A stretch of 64,000 nucleotides of DNA from positions 4,576 through 68,575 of the forward strand of contig JAEWCC010000029.1 in NCBI GenBank assembly GCA_023390815.1, in the 5' to 3' direction. Origin of the DNA: Bacillota bacterium. GTDB lineage: Bacteria; Bacillota; Clostridia; Christensenellales; SZUA-584. The translations under genes were made by a program, and so were the position numbers. Under the pieces are notes generated by a model that had not been told where the DNA came from, did not search any database, and saw nothing but the letters and a program-made list of their open reading frames with translations. Each line of letters begins with the position of its first letter. The stretch's first letter is position 1. Positions 43,672 to 51,584 of this stretch are shown here, piece after piece.

Positions 43672-45249
43672 TCAATTGTAGTCGATCGCATCCTCGAGCA
43701 TGGCGGTCTGTTCGGGAGACAATGACAGGACGCTTTCAAGCTGTCCCACGATAGCCGCGCCGCGGTTACGGGCGAAATCCTTCATCTCCTCCACCTCAGC
43801 TTCCCAGGCGGTCATGCTTCCACCGAACTTTGCGCGCTCTGCGGGCATCTCATCGCGCACTTGCGCAGCAATCGCATCGATGACCGTGATGACGCGGTCT
43901 GGATTGTACACTTCCCTCAGCGCCCAGGCAAAGCGTTCTACAAACGCGTCCCGCCAGGGCTTGTACTTGAGCAAACCGACCAGCAGCGAGGAACCCGCTT
44001 TTGAGCTGTCCATCCGGTACTTCAGCGTCTGATGATTGAATCCGCCGTCGCTGTTGCCGAGCGTCCAGCAGAAATCGTAGTAGATCTGCTTCCATTTACC
44101 GTCCGGCAAAGTCTGATAAAACATCACGTTTGCGTAGTCGGAGTTCGCCACCCACAGCTGGCAGATCATCAGGTCCATGAAGCTGTCCGTATCGACCCGC
44201 GCCGCCACATAATCGTAGTTCTCCTTAAGTGACATGTCGTGGCTGCCGATATACTGGGTCAACGCCTTGTATTCTTCGTTGCTGCCCTGAAGAACGATGG
44301 ACGACGCCTTGAGCACGTTCATTCTGTCGGGATCTTGTATACCCTCATGCTGCGCAATAAAGGCCTCGTTGCGCTTTTCCATCAAAAAGTACACACCCCA
44401 GTACTCGCCGTTCAGGTAAAGGACATACGGTTTGCAGGCTTGCGTCAGCACGTTAAACCCCTGTCCTTCCACCAGTGAGAGCGCCACCACTTCGCGGATC
44501 TTGCCGATACTCTGATCCTGACCGCCGTTACGCAGCACCAGAGATTGATATTCGGTATACGGCCTATTGTCGAAGAAGGCATACGCCATGGACCCTGGTC
44601 CGTATTCGCTGCGGGCCATGATCGCAAAAGACTTCTGGCTCCTGCCCCGGCTGTAGCCTCCCTGAATGCGGATTGCAACGTTCTGTGCAAACACTTCCGC
44701 TCCGCTTTCGTCGAACACCTCAAACGAAGCGGGCTTTTCCCAGCTTTGGTGGAAGTTCGCACCTTCATACGGATAATCTTCCGCCGCGCCGGGTCCCATC
44801 GCATAGATTCCCGTCTGCTCATCCCAGAGGTTGTTCGGGTCGGTCACGAGCGACACGACGGGAAGACTGTGCGGCTCTCCGATTATAAACGTGGCCGTTG
44901 CGACGGCGCTTTCGATAAATCCTTCCTTATAAGCCCTTGCCCGGACCATACCCGTAGCGTCCACGGGGATTGCTCCGGCGTACCGGGCGGAGTTCTGTGT
45001 CGGCTCGGTGCCGTCGGTGGTGTAGTATATCACCGCGCCTTCGGTTTCGCAAGAGAGCGATATCTGCTGCACGGCATCGTAGCTGCCCGGGGCAGCGCTC
45101 GGAACCGGCAAGGCCGCCACGCCTGCGCTGGGCGACGAGTTGGCCGCGCCCGGCGTCGGCTCTCTGAAATATACGAGGGAATTCTGCGAGCTAGCCCGGC
45201 CTACAGACGCACCTCCGGGGATCGATCGGATATTATAACGATCGAGCAA
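43672..45249 (-). CDS. CotH kinase family protein (C-terminal part of a frame-interrupted gene)
   Basis: A 525-residue frame holding a chitobiase-like C-terminal domain (TEGAVIYYTTDGTEPTQNSARYAG, residues ~70-120) and a CotH kinase domain (~125-440): SLVTDPNNLWDEQTGIY, IRIQGGYSRGRSQKSF, LRNGGQDQ, YVLYLNGEYWGVYFLMEKR and IYYDFCWTLGNSDGG. CotH proteins are secretory-type kinases that phosphorylate spore coat proteins. The frame is open upstream to about 45316, where it joins the lamin-tail frame across an A10 tract; TTG 45249 is probably not a true start. See the gene at 45299. Confidence 0.85.
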   Translation of the reverse strand: MLDRYNIRSIPGGASVGRASSQNSLVYFREPTPGAANSSPSAGVAALPVPSAAPGSYDAVQQISLSCETEGAVIYYTTDGTEPTQNSARYAGAIPVDATGMVRARAYKEGFIESAVATATFIIGEPHSLPVVSLVTDPNNLWDEQTGIYAMGPGAAEDYPYEGANFHQSWEKPASFEVFDESGAEVFAQNVAIRIQGGYSRGRSQKSFAIMARSEYGPGSMAYAFFDNRPYTEYQSLVLRNGGQDQSIGKIREVVALSLVEGQGFNVLTQACKPYVLYLNGEYWGVYFLMEKRNEAFIAQHEGIQDPDRMNVLKASSIVLQGSNEEYKALTQYIGSHDMSLKENYDYVAARVDTDSFMDLMICQLWVANSDYANVMFYQTLPDGKWKQIYYDFCWTLGNSDGGFNHQTLKYRMDSSKAGSSLLVGLLKYKPWRDAFVERFAWALREVYNPDRVITVIDAIAAQVRDEMPAERAKFGGSMTAWEAEVEEMKDFARNRGAAIVGQLESVLSLSPEQTAMLEDAIDYN

Positions 45250-45298
45250 TTTCCCGTCGCTGTCAAACAGGGCAAGGACTTCGCCGTTTGTGCTTAGC

Positions 45299-46648
45299 TT
45301 ATAATTGGTATGGATATATTTTTTTTTTGACCCCTTCGTCCTGCGCCAGGCCCGAAGCCATGACCGTCATATACTTGCCTGCCGCGAGCGTGACATCCCC
45401 GAACTCCCATTTGGCCGGGTTGCCCGTATCATCGGTAAGCCCGTAACCCGAAAGATTGACGGTTTGATCGCTGCGGTTAAAAAGCTCGATCCAATCGTAG
45501 TACCCGCCGTCCTCTTCCTGCAGATAAGTGGCGTTGGACGTCATTACTTCGGTAATAACCACGTCACCCAGCGCAACTTGATTCATCTGTTCAAATTGGG
45601 TATAGCCCGCCTCGTCATTCGAATAGCCCGGCGTGGGCAGGCTCGATATCTCCCAATCGCTGCCATAGGCTCCACCGGAGAGTACGCGGGAATAAGCTTT
45701 ATCGGAGGGTACCTCGCCCACGGAGACCTGATCGAGGATCAGACCCTGCGGGTTGGCCAGTATGATGGTCTCCTGATAAGAGGAGATTCTGAAATTCGTG
45801 TGGATTGCGCCGGCGGCAAGATCGGTGGAGAGCTCTCCCTGCCCGGAGGCGAATACGACGAGATATGCGCCCGGCTCGACCGTGACCTCCGGGAACTTCC
45901 ACTTGAGCGTCTTTACGGCGTCGTCCGACAAACCGTAACCCGCAAGGTTCACCGCTTCCGCGCCCCCGTTGTAGATCTCGATATAATCGCTGTATACGCC
46001 TTTATTATCTTTCAGGGTGGTCTTGTTGGAGGGCATCACCTCTGTGATGCGAAGTCCCATATCCTCTGCCACGCGGCTTTGTTCAAATGCGGCGCGTCCT
46101 GCTTCGTCGTTGGAAAAGCCGGGAGTCGGCGCGTCAAACAACTGCCATTCGCCGCTCTTGGAAGGCACGCGGCCCAAAGAAACATCCTGAGTCTGATTCT
46201 CGTATTGGACCTCGTCGAGGACTTTGCCGGTGGAATCGGTCAGGTAGATCGTACCCTTCGCGGCGTTGAGCTTGAAAGCTGCGTGCAGAACCGCCTCGTC
46301 CGGGCTTGTGGCGCCTGTACCGGACGCGAATACGACCATGTATCCACCCGCTTCAAGATTGATACGCGGAAATGTCCACTTGGGCGTAGCCGCTTTTTCG
46401 TCCGAAAGGCCTAAACCGGCCAGGCTGACCGTCTGATTGGTGGGGTTGTATATCTCGATCCAGTCGCTGTATTCGCCTTTATCGTCAGGCAGACAGCCGC
46501 CGTTGGATGCCATAAACTCGTTGATAATCACAGTGCCTGAAACCGTGGCGGCGCCTCCGCCGCCCTCCTGGTGTGTTGCATATATATAAACTGCTGCGCA
46601 AACCGCAAGTATCAGGACGATCACGATGATGTTTCGCAGAACCTTCAA
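45299..46648 (-). CDS. Triple lamin-tail-domain exported protein (N-terminal part of the CotH gene)
   Basis: A 449-residue frame starting at TTG 46648, eight bases after AAGGAGGAG. A membrane anchor or signal (residues ~5-25) is followed by three lamin-tail domains, each with INEFMASNGG/ITEVMPSNKT/ITEVMTSNAT, DWIEIYN or similar and VNLAGYGLSDD-type strands (starts near residues 42, 205 and 370). It stops with VKKKIYPYQL just past A10. Removing one A gives VKKKYIHTNYKLSTNGEVLALF and runs into the CotH frame, so both halves are one ~990-residue protein. Confidence 0.85.
   Translation of the reverse strand: MKVLRNIIVIVLILAVCAAVYIYATHQEGGGGAATVSGTVIINEFMASNGGCLPDDKGEYSDWIEIYNPTNQTVSLAGLGLSDEKAATPKWTFPRINLEAGGYMVVFASGTGATSPDEAVLHAAFKLNAAKGTIYLTDSTGKVLDEVQYENQTQDVSLGRVPSKSGEWQLFDAPTPGFSNDEAGRAAFEQSRVAEDMGLRITEVMPSNKTTLKDNKGVYSDYIEIYNGGAEAVNLAGYGLSDDAVKTLKWKFPEVTVEPGAYLVVFASGQGELSTDLAAGAIHTNFRISSYQETIILANPQGLILDQVSVGEVPSDKAYSRVLSGGAYGSDWEISSLPTPGYSNDEAGYTQFEQMNQVALGDVVITEVMTSNATYLQEEDGGYYDWIELFNRSDQTVNLSGYGLTDDTGNPAKWEFGDVTLAAGKYMTVMASGLAQDEGVKKKIYPYQL
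45319..45328 (-). other. A10 homopolymer at the lamin-tail/CotH frame break
   Basis: Ten consecutive T on the plus strand (A10 in the message, after GTC). Nine or twelve A would keep one reading frame. Such a tract is prone to polymerase slippage in vivo and to sequencing error. Confidence 0.85.
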
Positions 46649-46702
46649 CCGCCGTACTCCTCCTTACGCATTGTTATCCTCCGTGCAAATTTCATAAAGA
46701 TG

Positions 46703-46731
46703 ATTTTACCATGCTTTGTTGTCAAATACAA
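46703..46731 (-). promoter_or_regulatory. Promoter of the lamin-tail/CotH operon
   Basis: Minus strand: TTGTAT (46731-46726), 17-base spacer, TAAAAT (46708-46703), about 55 bases before the TTG start. A vegetative-type promoter, unlike the SigE/SigK promoters expected for coat genes. Confidence 0.6.
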
Positions 46732-46811
46732 CTAAATATCGCGTATATTGAAACGGTCTTTTCTAACCATTGGATTTCATGCCCAAACCTTCCTGCTCGA
46801 TATCAATGATA

Positions 46812-46850
46812 AAACAAAGCCGCCCGATACGTATAGCGACGGACGGCCAT
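46812..46850 (-). terminator. Terminator of the zinc-ribbon pair
   Basis: Minus strand: GCCGTCCG, 13-base loop, CGGGCGGC (one G-T pair), then TTTGTTTT; 30 bases after the stop at 46879. Confidence 0.75.
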
Positions 46851-46878
46851 ATTTGTTTTGCACTAAGCTGGTTTACCG

Positions 46879-47472
46879 CTAATTGTCGTAGGCTTTCAGA
46901 AACTCATCCGGATCAAAGCTGTTTTCGGCTTTCCTGAACTGGCCGACGTCCTCAATCTCGATCTCTCTTCCATCCAGCGAAAAATCAAATTCCTCGTCGT
47001 CCGCGGTAATTACACCTTCTTTGTTTCCGCTGTCGAATGAATAATTGCCTTCGTCACTGCCATCCACTGTATGGCTCACGACGATACCGTCTTTCTGAAA
47101 TTCCAGCACGACGCCGCGCTCCTCACAGTACCAGGTACCGACGACAGCGGAACTGGCGGTTAAGATAACGAGCAGCACGATCGCTGCGATGACCGCAACG
47201 CCGCCCAATGCCAAGCCAACGATCAGCCCCGTTTTTTTCTTCTTTGCAGCCGGAGGCTGTTGGGGGTTATACGGGGGCTGCTCCATTGGATATGCAGGCG
47301 GTATCACCGGCTGCGTATACGGCGCGCTCTGCGGATATCCGCCCGGCTGTGCGTACGGCGTATTTTCAGGAACGCTTTGCCGGTTGTTTACCGGCGGTTC
47401 CAAAGAAGCCCCGCAGTTTTCACAGTATGCTGCACCCGCGTCATTTTTCCGTCCGCAATTTGTACAGAACAT
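46879..47472 (-). CDS. Zinc-ribbon membrane protein, exported C-terminal domain
   Basis: A 197-residue protein: N-terminal zinc ribbon (CTNCG at residues 3-7, CENCG at ~18-22), a Pro/Gln/Tyr-rich linker with PYAQPGGYPQ-type repeats, a membrane helix at ~85-107 and an extracytoplasmic domain starting VVGTWYCEERGVVLEFQKDG. The GTWY... domain with a following FDS-type strand also occurs in the upstream neighbour at 47512, so the two are paralogues. Function unknown. Confidence 0.85.
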   Translation of the reverse strand: MFCTNCGRKNDAGAAYCENCGASLEPPVNNRQSVPENTPYAQPGGYPQSAPYTQPVIPPAYPMEQPPYNPQQPPAAKKKKTGLIVGLALGGVAVIAAIVLLVILTASSAVVGTWYCEERGVVLEFQKDGIVVSHTVDGSDEGNYSFDSGNKEGVITADDEEFDFSLDGREIEIEDVGQFRKAENSFDPDEFLKAYDN

Positions 47473-47511
47473 CGCATGCGCCTCCTTGAAGATGATGCTG
47501 CGAATTGATTA

Positions 47512-47982
47512 TTATTGTAGTCCGCCCAGCATGCTGTCCCAATCAAAGTTGACCTGCTCGACATATGCCTTCGTTAATGTGGAACCCGACCAATTCATGG
47601 TGGTACCGTCGCAGGTGAAAGTATTCTCGTTACCACTGAGTGTAATTGTTCCAGTATCGGTCTTGCTATCAAAACTGTATGTGCCCGGATTTTCTTCTTC
47701 CATTGCAGTCATGACCACCACGCCGTTGGGTTTAAAGTTGAGGTAGCCGTACCCCTCGGATTCGTACCATGTACCTTTCAGTTCGTTCGGAACTTTGCCG
47801 ATCAGGTATACGCACAGGAACAACGCAATCACAAGGACTGCGACCACCGAGGCAATAATGATGACTTTGCGCAGCCGCTTTGCCTGATCGCCTTTTACCT
47901 CACCCGGTACCAATGCCTGGCCGCAATGCGGGCACACTTTTTTGTCTTTCTTCACATTGATATTGCATTTCTTGCAGTACAT
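47512..47982 (-). CDS. Zinc-ribbon membrane protein (paralogue)
   Basis: A 156-residue protein: zinc ribbon CKKCN...CPHCG at the N-terminus, a basic segment, a membrane helix (residues ~40-62) and an external domain starting LKGTWYESEGYGYLNFKPNGVVV with GTYSFDSKTDTGTITL. It shares the layout and the GTWY domain with the next gene but lacks its proline-rich linker. The ATG at 47982 follows GAGGAG; the 20 extra upstream codons are not conserved in character. Function unknown. Confidence 0.83.
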   Translation of the reverse strand: MYCKKCNINVKKDKKVCPHCGQALVPGEVKGDQAKRLRKVIIIASVVAVLVIALFLCVYLIGKVPNELKGTWYESEGYGYLNFKPNGVVVMTAMEEENPGTYSFDSKTDTGTITLSGNENTFTCDGTTMNWSGSTLTKAYVEQVNFDWDSMLGGLQ

Positions 47983-48265
47983 ATGTTTTTCTCCTCTGTG
48001 CTGAGTGTAATCGTATTGTACCATAATTTCTTTTAACAGCATACCCGTAATTTTTAAAGGAATGCGCGTCTTTTTACAATATGATTCTCAATACGCATTA
48101 TTTAACCCGGCTATAGATCAACCAGGCACAAACCTATATATTGTCGATCGGTCAAGTATATCATGGAGATACTTGAATATCTTGTATAATTTTATCGAAA
48201 TCATGAGAAATTTAATATTTTTTTTGTGAAATTTATAAAAATAATGAGTGCAATTGTGATGATAT

Positions 48266-48281
48266 TGTGATAAGATTCACG
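48266..48281. promoter_or_regulatory. CRP/FNR-family-like binding site
   Basis: TGTGATAAGATTCACG matches the TGTGA-N6-TCACA consensus at nine of ten positions. It lies 15 bp before the Rex site. Confidence 0.45.
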
Positions 48282-48295
48282 ATGTAGCATAGGGA

Positions 48296-48313
48296 TTGTT
48301 AAATTTTTAACAA
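48296..48313. promoter_or_regulatory. Rex operator upstream of hydC
   Basis: TTGTTAAATTTTTAACAA is an exact match to the Rex consensus TTGTTAA-N4-TTAACAA and lies 38 bp before the hydC start. Rex senses the NADH/NAD+ ratio; repression of hydrogenase and fermentation genes by Rex is well known in Clostridia. The rex gene is not in the window. Confidence 0.88.
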
Positions 48314-48350
48314 TTGATATATGTAATTATTTGCAGGAGGAGATGACCTT

Positions 48351-48827
48351 ATGATCAGCATCGATGATAAGCTTAAACGCGAAGAGCTGATAAGCTTCAT
48401 CAGGGAACACGAAAAGAAGCCGGGGCCGCTCATGCCGGTGATGCAAAAAGCACAAAGCATCTATGGCGCCCTCACCTTTGAGGTGCAGGAGCTCATCGCC
48501 GAAGAGATGGGCATCCCCATGAGCGACATCTATGGCGTCGCAACATTCTACTCTCAGTTTGCGCTGGAGCCCAAAGGCCAGCACATCATCAGCGTCTGCA
48601 TGGGTACCGCTTGCTACGTTAAAAACGTGGAAAAAGTTATGGAGAAGCTTTCCGAAGAGCTTGGAGTTGCTCCCGGGAAAACGACTCCTGACAACAAATT
48701 CACATTGGAAGCAACACGCTGCCTGGGCTGCTGCGGACTCGCTCCCGTCATTATGATTGACGATCAGGTGTACGGACGTTTAACTGCTGCCGAAGTACCG
48801 GGCATACTCGATAAGTACCGTAAGTAA
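48351..48827 (+). CDS. hydC: NuoE-like [2Fe-2S] subunit of NADH-linked [FeFe]-hydrogenase
   Basis: A 158-residue thioredoxin-like subunit. The [2Fe-2S] ligands are C83 and C88 (SVCMGTACYV) and C124 and C128 (CLGCCGLAP). The N-terminal helical bundle and GVATFYSQF are NuoE-typical. AGGAGGAG precedes the ATG. First gene of the operon hydC, ATPase, ferredoxin-like, hydB, hydA, the pattern of trimeric electron-bifurcating enzymes that make H2 from NADH and reduced ferredoxin. Confidence 0.95.
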   Translation: MISIDDKLKREELISFIREHEKKPGPLMPVMQKAQSIYGALTFEVQELIAEEMGIPMSDIYGVATFYSQFALEPKGQHIISVCMGTACYVKNVEKVMEKLSEELGVAPGKTTPDNKFTLEATRCLGCCGLAPVIMIDDQVYGRLTAAEVPGILDKYRK

Positions 48828-48830
48828 GCC

Positions 48831-49382
48831 ATGAGAGACATTTCCCTGCACATCCTCGACATTGCGGAGAATTCCATACGGGCAGGCGCCAGCCTGATCC
48901 GTATCCGTATCTGCATGGATCAAAGCCGCGATATGCTGACCGTCGAGATTGACGATAACGGCTGCGGTATGAGCAAGGAAATGCTTGAGCGCGTTAAAAG
49001 CCCTTTTACGACGTCGAGAACCACCCGCAAGGTGGGCCTCGGCATACCGCTTTTCGCGGCAGGCTGTGAGAACACGGGCGGAAGCCTTGACATCTGGTCT
49101 GAGCCCGGGGTGGGCACGAAGCTGACTGCGGTTTACCGCAACTCGCATATCGACCGTCCCCCGCTGGGCAACCTCGCGGAAACCGTATGCACCCTGACGT
49201 TGATGAACCCGGAACTCGACTTCGTGTTTACGGCGCAAAAGGAAGAAACTTTCGAGTTTGACACGCGCGAAATCAAGAGAACGCTGAACGGACTGCCGAT
49301 CACGCAGCCCGAAGTGGTAAAGTTTATTGGCGAATATCTTTCGGATGGAACAGAGCAAGTATTTGGAGGAGAAGAACAATGA
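48831..49382 (+). CDS. GHKL-type ATP-binding protein in the hydrogenase operon
   Basis: A 183-residue protein consisting mainly of a histidine-kinase-like ATPase domain: N box HILDIAENSIRAGA, G1 box VEIDDNGCGMS, FTTSRTTRKVGLGIPL (F/G2 boxes). There is no dimerisation/phospho-His domain, sensor or membrane segment. The C-terminal ~60 residues resemble nothing I know. It lies between hydC and a 2Fe-2S gene with 3-base spacing and a 4-base overlap, so it is co-translated. Similar genes occur in other clostridial hyd operons, but its task is unknown. Confidence 0.88.
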   Translation: MRDISLHILDIAENSIRAGASLIRIRICMDQSRDMLTVEIDDNGCGMSKEMLERVKSPFTTSRTTRKVGLGIPLFAAGCENTGGSLDIWSEPGVGTKLTAVYRNSHIDRPPLGNLAETVCTLTLMNPELDFVFTAQKEETFEFDTREIKRTLNGLPITQPEVVKFIGEYLSDGTEQVFGGEEQ

Positions 49383-49756
49383 AGTCGTTAAAGGAGCTTG
49401 AAGAGATCCGGAACAAGGCATTGTCCCAGATCGATATCAGAACAAAAGGCGAAGGCACCCGAATCGTCGTCGGCATGGCTACCTGCGGTATCGCCGCGGG
49501 CGCGCGGCCGGTGCTTACCGCTTTTGTTGATGAAGTTGCAAAGCGTAAGCTCTCGGACGTGATGGTCTCCCAGACGGGCTGCATCGGCGCATGCCGTTTA
49601 GAGCCCATGGTGGAAGTCACCACGCCCGGCAAAGAGAAAGTAACCTACGTGAAGGTAACACCGGAGATGGTAAGCCGCATCGTTGCGGAACACATCGTCA
49701 ACGGCAATATCGTTACGGAATACACCATCGGCTACAGCGAAGCCAATCACAAATAG
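49379..49756 (+). CDS. Thioredoxin-like [2Fe-2S] ferredoxin-domain protein
   Basis: A 125-residue protein with the two cysteine groups of thioredoxin-like 2Fe-2S ferredoxins: a single Cys in MATCGIAAGA and VSQTGCIGACRLEP. Its sequence resembles the N-terminal domain of HydB in the same operon (QTGCFGLCAIGP). The first Cys pair is reduced to one visible Cys, so cluster binding may use an altered pattern. Overlaps the ATPase gene by four bases. Confidence 0.88.
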   Translation: MKSLKELEEIRNKALSQIDIRTKGEGTRIVVGMATCGIAAGARPVLTAFVDEVAKRKLSDVMVSQTGCIGACRLEPMVEVTTPGKEKVTYVKVTPEMVSRIVAEHIVNGNIVTEYTIGYSEANHK

Positions 49757-49775
49757 GACAGGAGGGTGACAGACA

Positions 49776-51566
49776 ATGGCAATATACCGTTCTCATGTGC
49801 TGATTTGCGGCGGTACGGGGTGCACATCCTCCGACTCGCCTAAAATCATGGAAAAAATGAATGAGGAAATCGCCAAAGCGGGGCTCGAAAAGGAAGTTAA
49901 GGTCGTTCAGACCGGCTGCTTCGGCCTCTGTGCGATCGGCCCCATCATGATCGTATACCCGGAAGGCTGCTTCTACTCGCGCGTTAAGGTTGAGGATGTT
50001 CCGGAGATCGTCTCCGAGCACCTGCTCAAGGGCCGCATGGTGGAACGCCTTCTCTACAAGGAAGCTACCGAAGAGGTCGAAACCTCGCTCGATAACGTGG
50101 GCTTCTACAAGAAGCAAAAGCGCATCGCGCTGCGCAACTGCGGCGTGATCGACCCCGAGAAGATCGAAGAGTACATCGCTTTTGACGGCTACAAGGCGCT
50201 GGGTACCTGCCTTTCCGAGTACAAGCCGCAGGATGTCATCGACATCATGAAGAAGAGCGGCCTGCGCGGACGCGGCGGCGGCGGCTTCCCCACCGGCATG
50301 AAGTGGCAGTTCTGCGCGAACGAGAAGAACCCGCAGAAATACGTCATCTGCAACGCGGACGAGGGCGACCCGGGCGCGTTCATGGACAGAAGCGTGCTTG
50401 AAGGCGATCCGCACGCGGTACTCGAAGCCATGGCGATCGCGGGCTACGCGATCGGCGCGAACATGGGTTATATCTACGTGCGCGCGGAATACCCCATCGC
50501 GGTCAAACGCCTCGAAATCGCTATCGGTCAGGCGCGTGAGCTGGGCCTGCTCGGCAAGAACATCTTCGGATCGGACTTCAGCTTCGACATCGAGATCCGT
50601 CTCGGCGCGGGCGCGTTCGTCTGCGGCGAAGAAACGGCGCTGATGTCCTCCATCGAGGGCCACAGAGGCGAGCCGACACCCAAGCCGCCGTTCCCGGCAC
50701 AGTGCGGTCTGTTCGGCAAGCCGACGATCATCAATAACGTTGAAACATTTGCGAACATTCCGCAGATCATATTGAAGGGCGCGGACTGGTTTGCTTCCAT
50801 GGGCACCGAGAAGAGCAAGGGCACCAAGGTGTTTGCATTGGGCGGCAAGATCAACAATACCGGCCTCGTAGAGATCCCGATGGGTACGACCCTGCGCGAG
50901 ATCATCTATGAAATCGGCGGCGGCATCCCGGACGGCAAGGCGTTCAAAGCCGCGCAGACGGGCGGCCCGTCGGGCGGCTGCATACCGGTCAGCCACCTCG
51001 ATACGCCGATCGATTACGACTCGCTGATGGCGATCGGTTCCATGATGGGCAGCGGCGGTCTGATCGTTATGGACGAAGACAACTGCATGGTGGACGTTGC
51101 GCGTTTCTTCCTCGACTTCACGGTCGATGAATCGTGCGGCAAATGCCCCCCCTGCCGTATCGGCACCAAGCGCATGCTGGAGATTCTGGAGCGCATCGTT
51201 TCGGGCCGCGGCGAAGACGGAGACATCGAGAAGCTCGAAAAGCTGGGCAACAACATCAAGAACGCAGCGCTCTGCGGCCTTGGCAAGACGGCACCCAACC
51301 CCGTGCTTTCGACGATCAAGTACTTCCGCGACGAGTACGAAGCGCACATCTACCAGAAGAAGTGTCCGGCCGGCCATTGCAAGGCGCTGCTCAGCTATGT
51401 GATCCTCAAAGACAAGTGCATCGGCTGCAGCGCATGCGCGAAGGTTTGCCCGGTTGGCGCGATTTCCGGTAAGGTCAAAGAGCCGTTCGAGATCGACCAG
51501 AGCAAGTGCATCAAGTGCGGCGCGTGCGTGTCACGCTGCAAGTTCGGCGCGATCGAGAAGAAGTAA
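49776..51566 (+). CDS. hydB: NuoF-like NADH/FMN subunit of [FeFe]-hydrogenase
   Basis: A 596-residue flavin subunit. Residues ~1-95 form a thioredoxin-like 2Fe-2S domain (ICGGTGCTSS, QTGCFGLC); then the NuoF core with GLRGRGGGGFPTGMKW (FMN), CNADEGDPGAFMDR, and FVCGEETALMSSIEG (NADH); a [4Fe-4S] site in SCGKCPPCRIGTKRML; and a C-terminal 2x[4Fe-4S] ferredoxin with CIGCSACAKVCPVG and CIKCGACVSRCKFG. This is the site of NADH oxidation and presumed electron bifurcation. AGGAGG precedes the ATG. Confidence 0.97.
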   Translation: MAIYRSHVLICGGTGCTSSDSPKIMEKMNEEIAKAGLEKEVKVVQTGCFGLCAIGPIMIVYPEGCFYSRVKVEDVPEIVSEHLLKGRMVERLLYKEATEEVETSLDNVGFYKKQKRIALRNCGVIDPEKIEEYIAFDGYKALGTCLSEYKPQDVIDIMKKSGLRGRGGGGFPTGMKWQFCANEKNPQKYVICNADEGDPGAFMDRSVLEGDPHAVLEAMAIAGYAIGANMGYIYVRAEYPIAVKRLEIAIGQARELGLLGKNIFGSDFSFDIEIRLGAGAFVCGEETALMSSIEGHRGEPTPKPPFPAQCGLFGKPTIINNVETFANIPQIILKGADWFASMGTEKSKGTKVFALGGKINNTGLVEIPMGTTLREIIYEIGGGIPDGKAFKAAQTGGPSGGCIPVSHLDTPIDYDSLMAIGSMMGSGGLIVMDEDNCMVDVARFFLDFTVDESCGKCPPCRIGTKRMLEILERIVSGRGEDGDIEKLEKLGNNIKNAALCGLGKTAPNPVLSTIKYFRDEYEAHIYQKKCPAGHCKALLSYVILKDKCIGCSACAKVCPVGAISGKVKEPFEIDQSKCIKCGACVSRCKFGAIEKK

Positions 51567-51584
51567 GAAAGGAGCCTCTGGATC

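Larger units (their letters stand above)
47983..48350 (+). promoter_or_regulatory. Divergent control region upstream of the hydrogenase operon
   Basis: A 370-base AT-rich gap with no gene. From left to right it holds an inverted repeat TCAAGTAT/ATACTTGA (48152-48176), an isolated TATAAT (48185-48190) with no good -35 box, three 11-bp direct repeats of ATTGTGAT type (48253-48285), a CRP/FNR-like palindrome (48266-48281) and a Rex site (48296-48313). A weak promoter TTCACG-17-TTAAAT (48276-48304) would place the Rex site over the -10 box. Confidence 0.6.

Noticed and set aside
49713..51377. Long open frame (554 codons) antisense to hydB
   Set aside because: It mirrors hydB exactly, lacks any recognisable domain, and its Ala/Arg/Asp/Val-rich composition is what the codon usage of the opposite strand produces.
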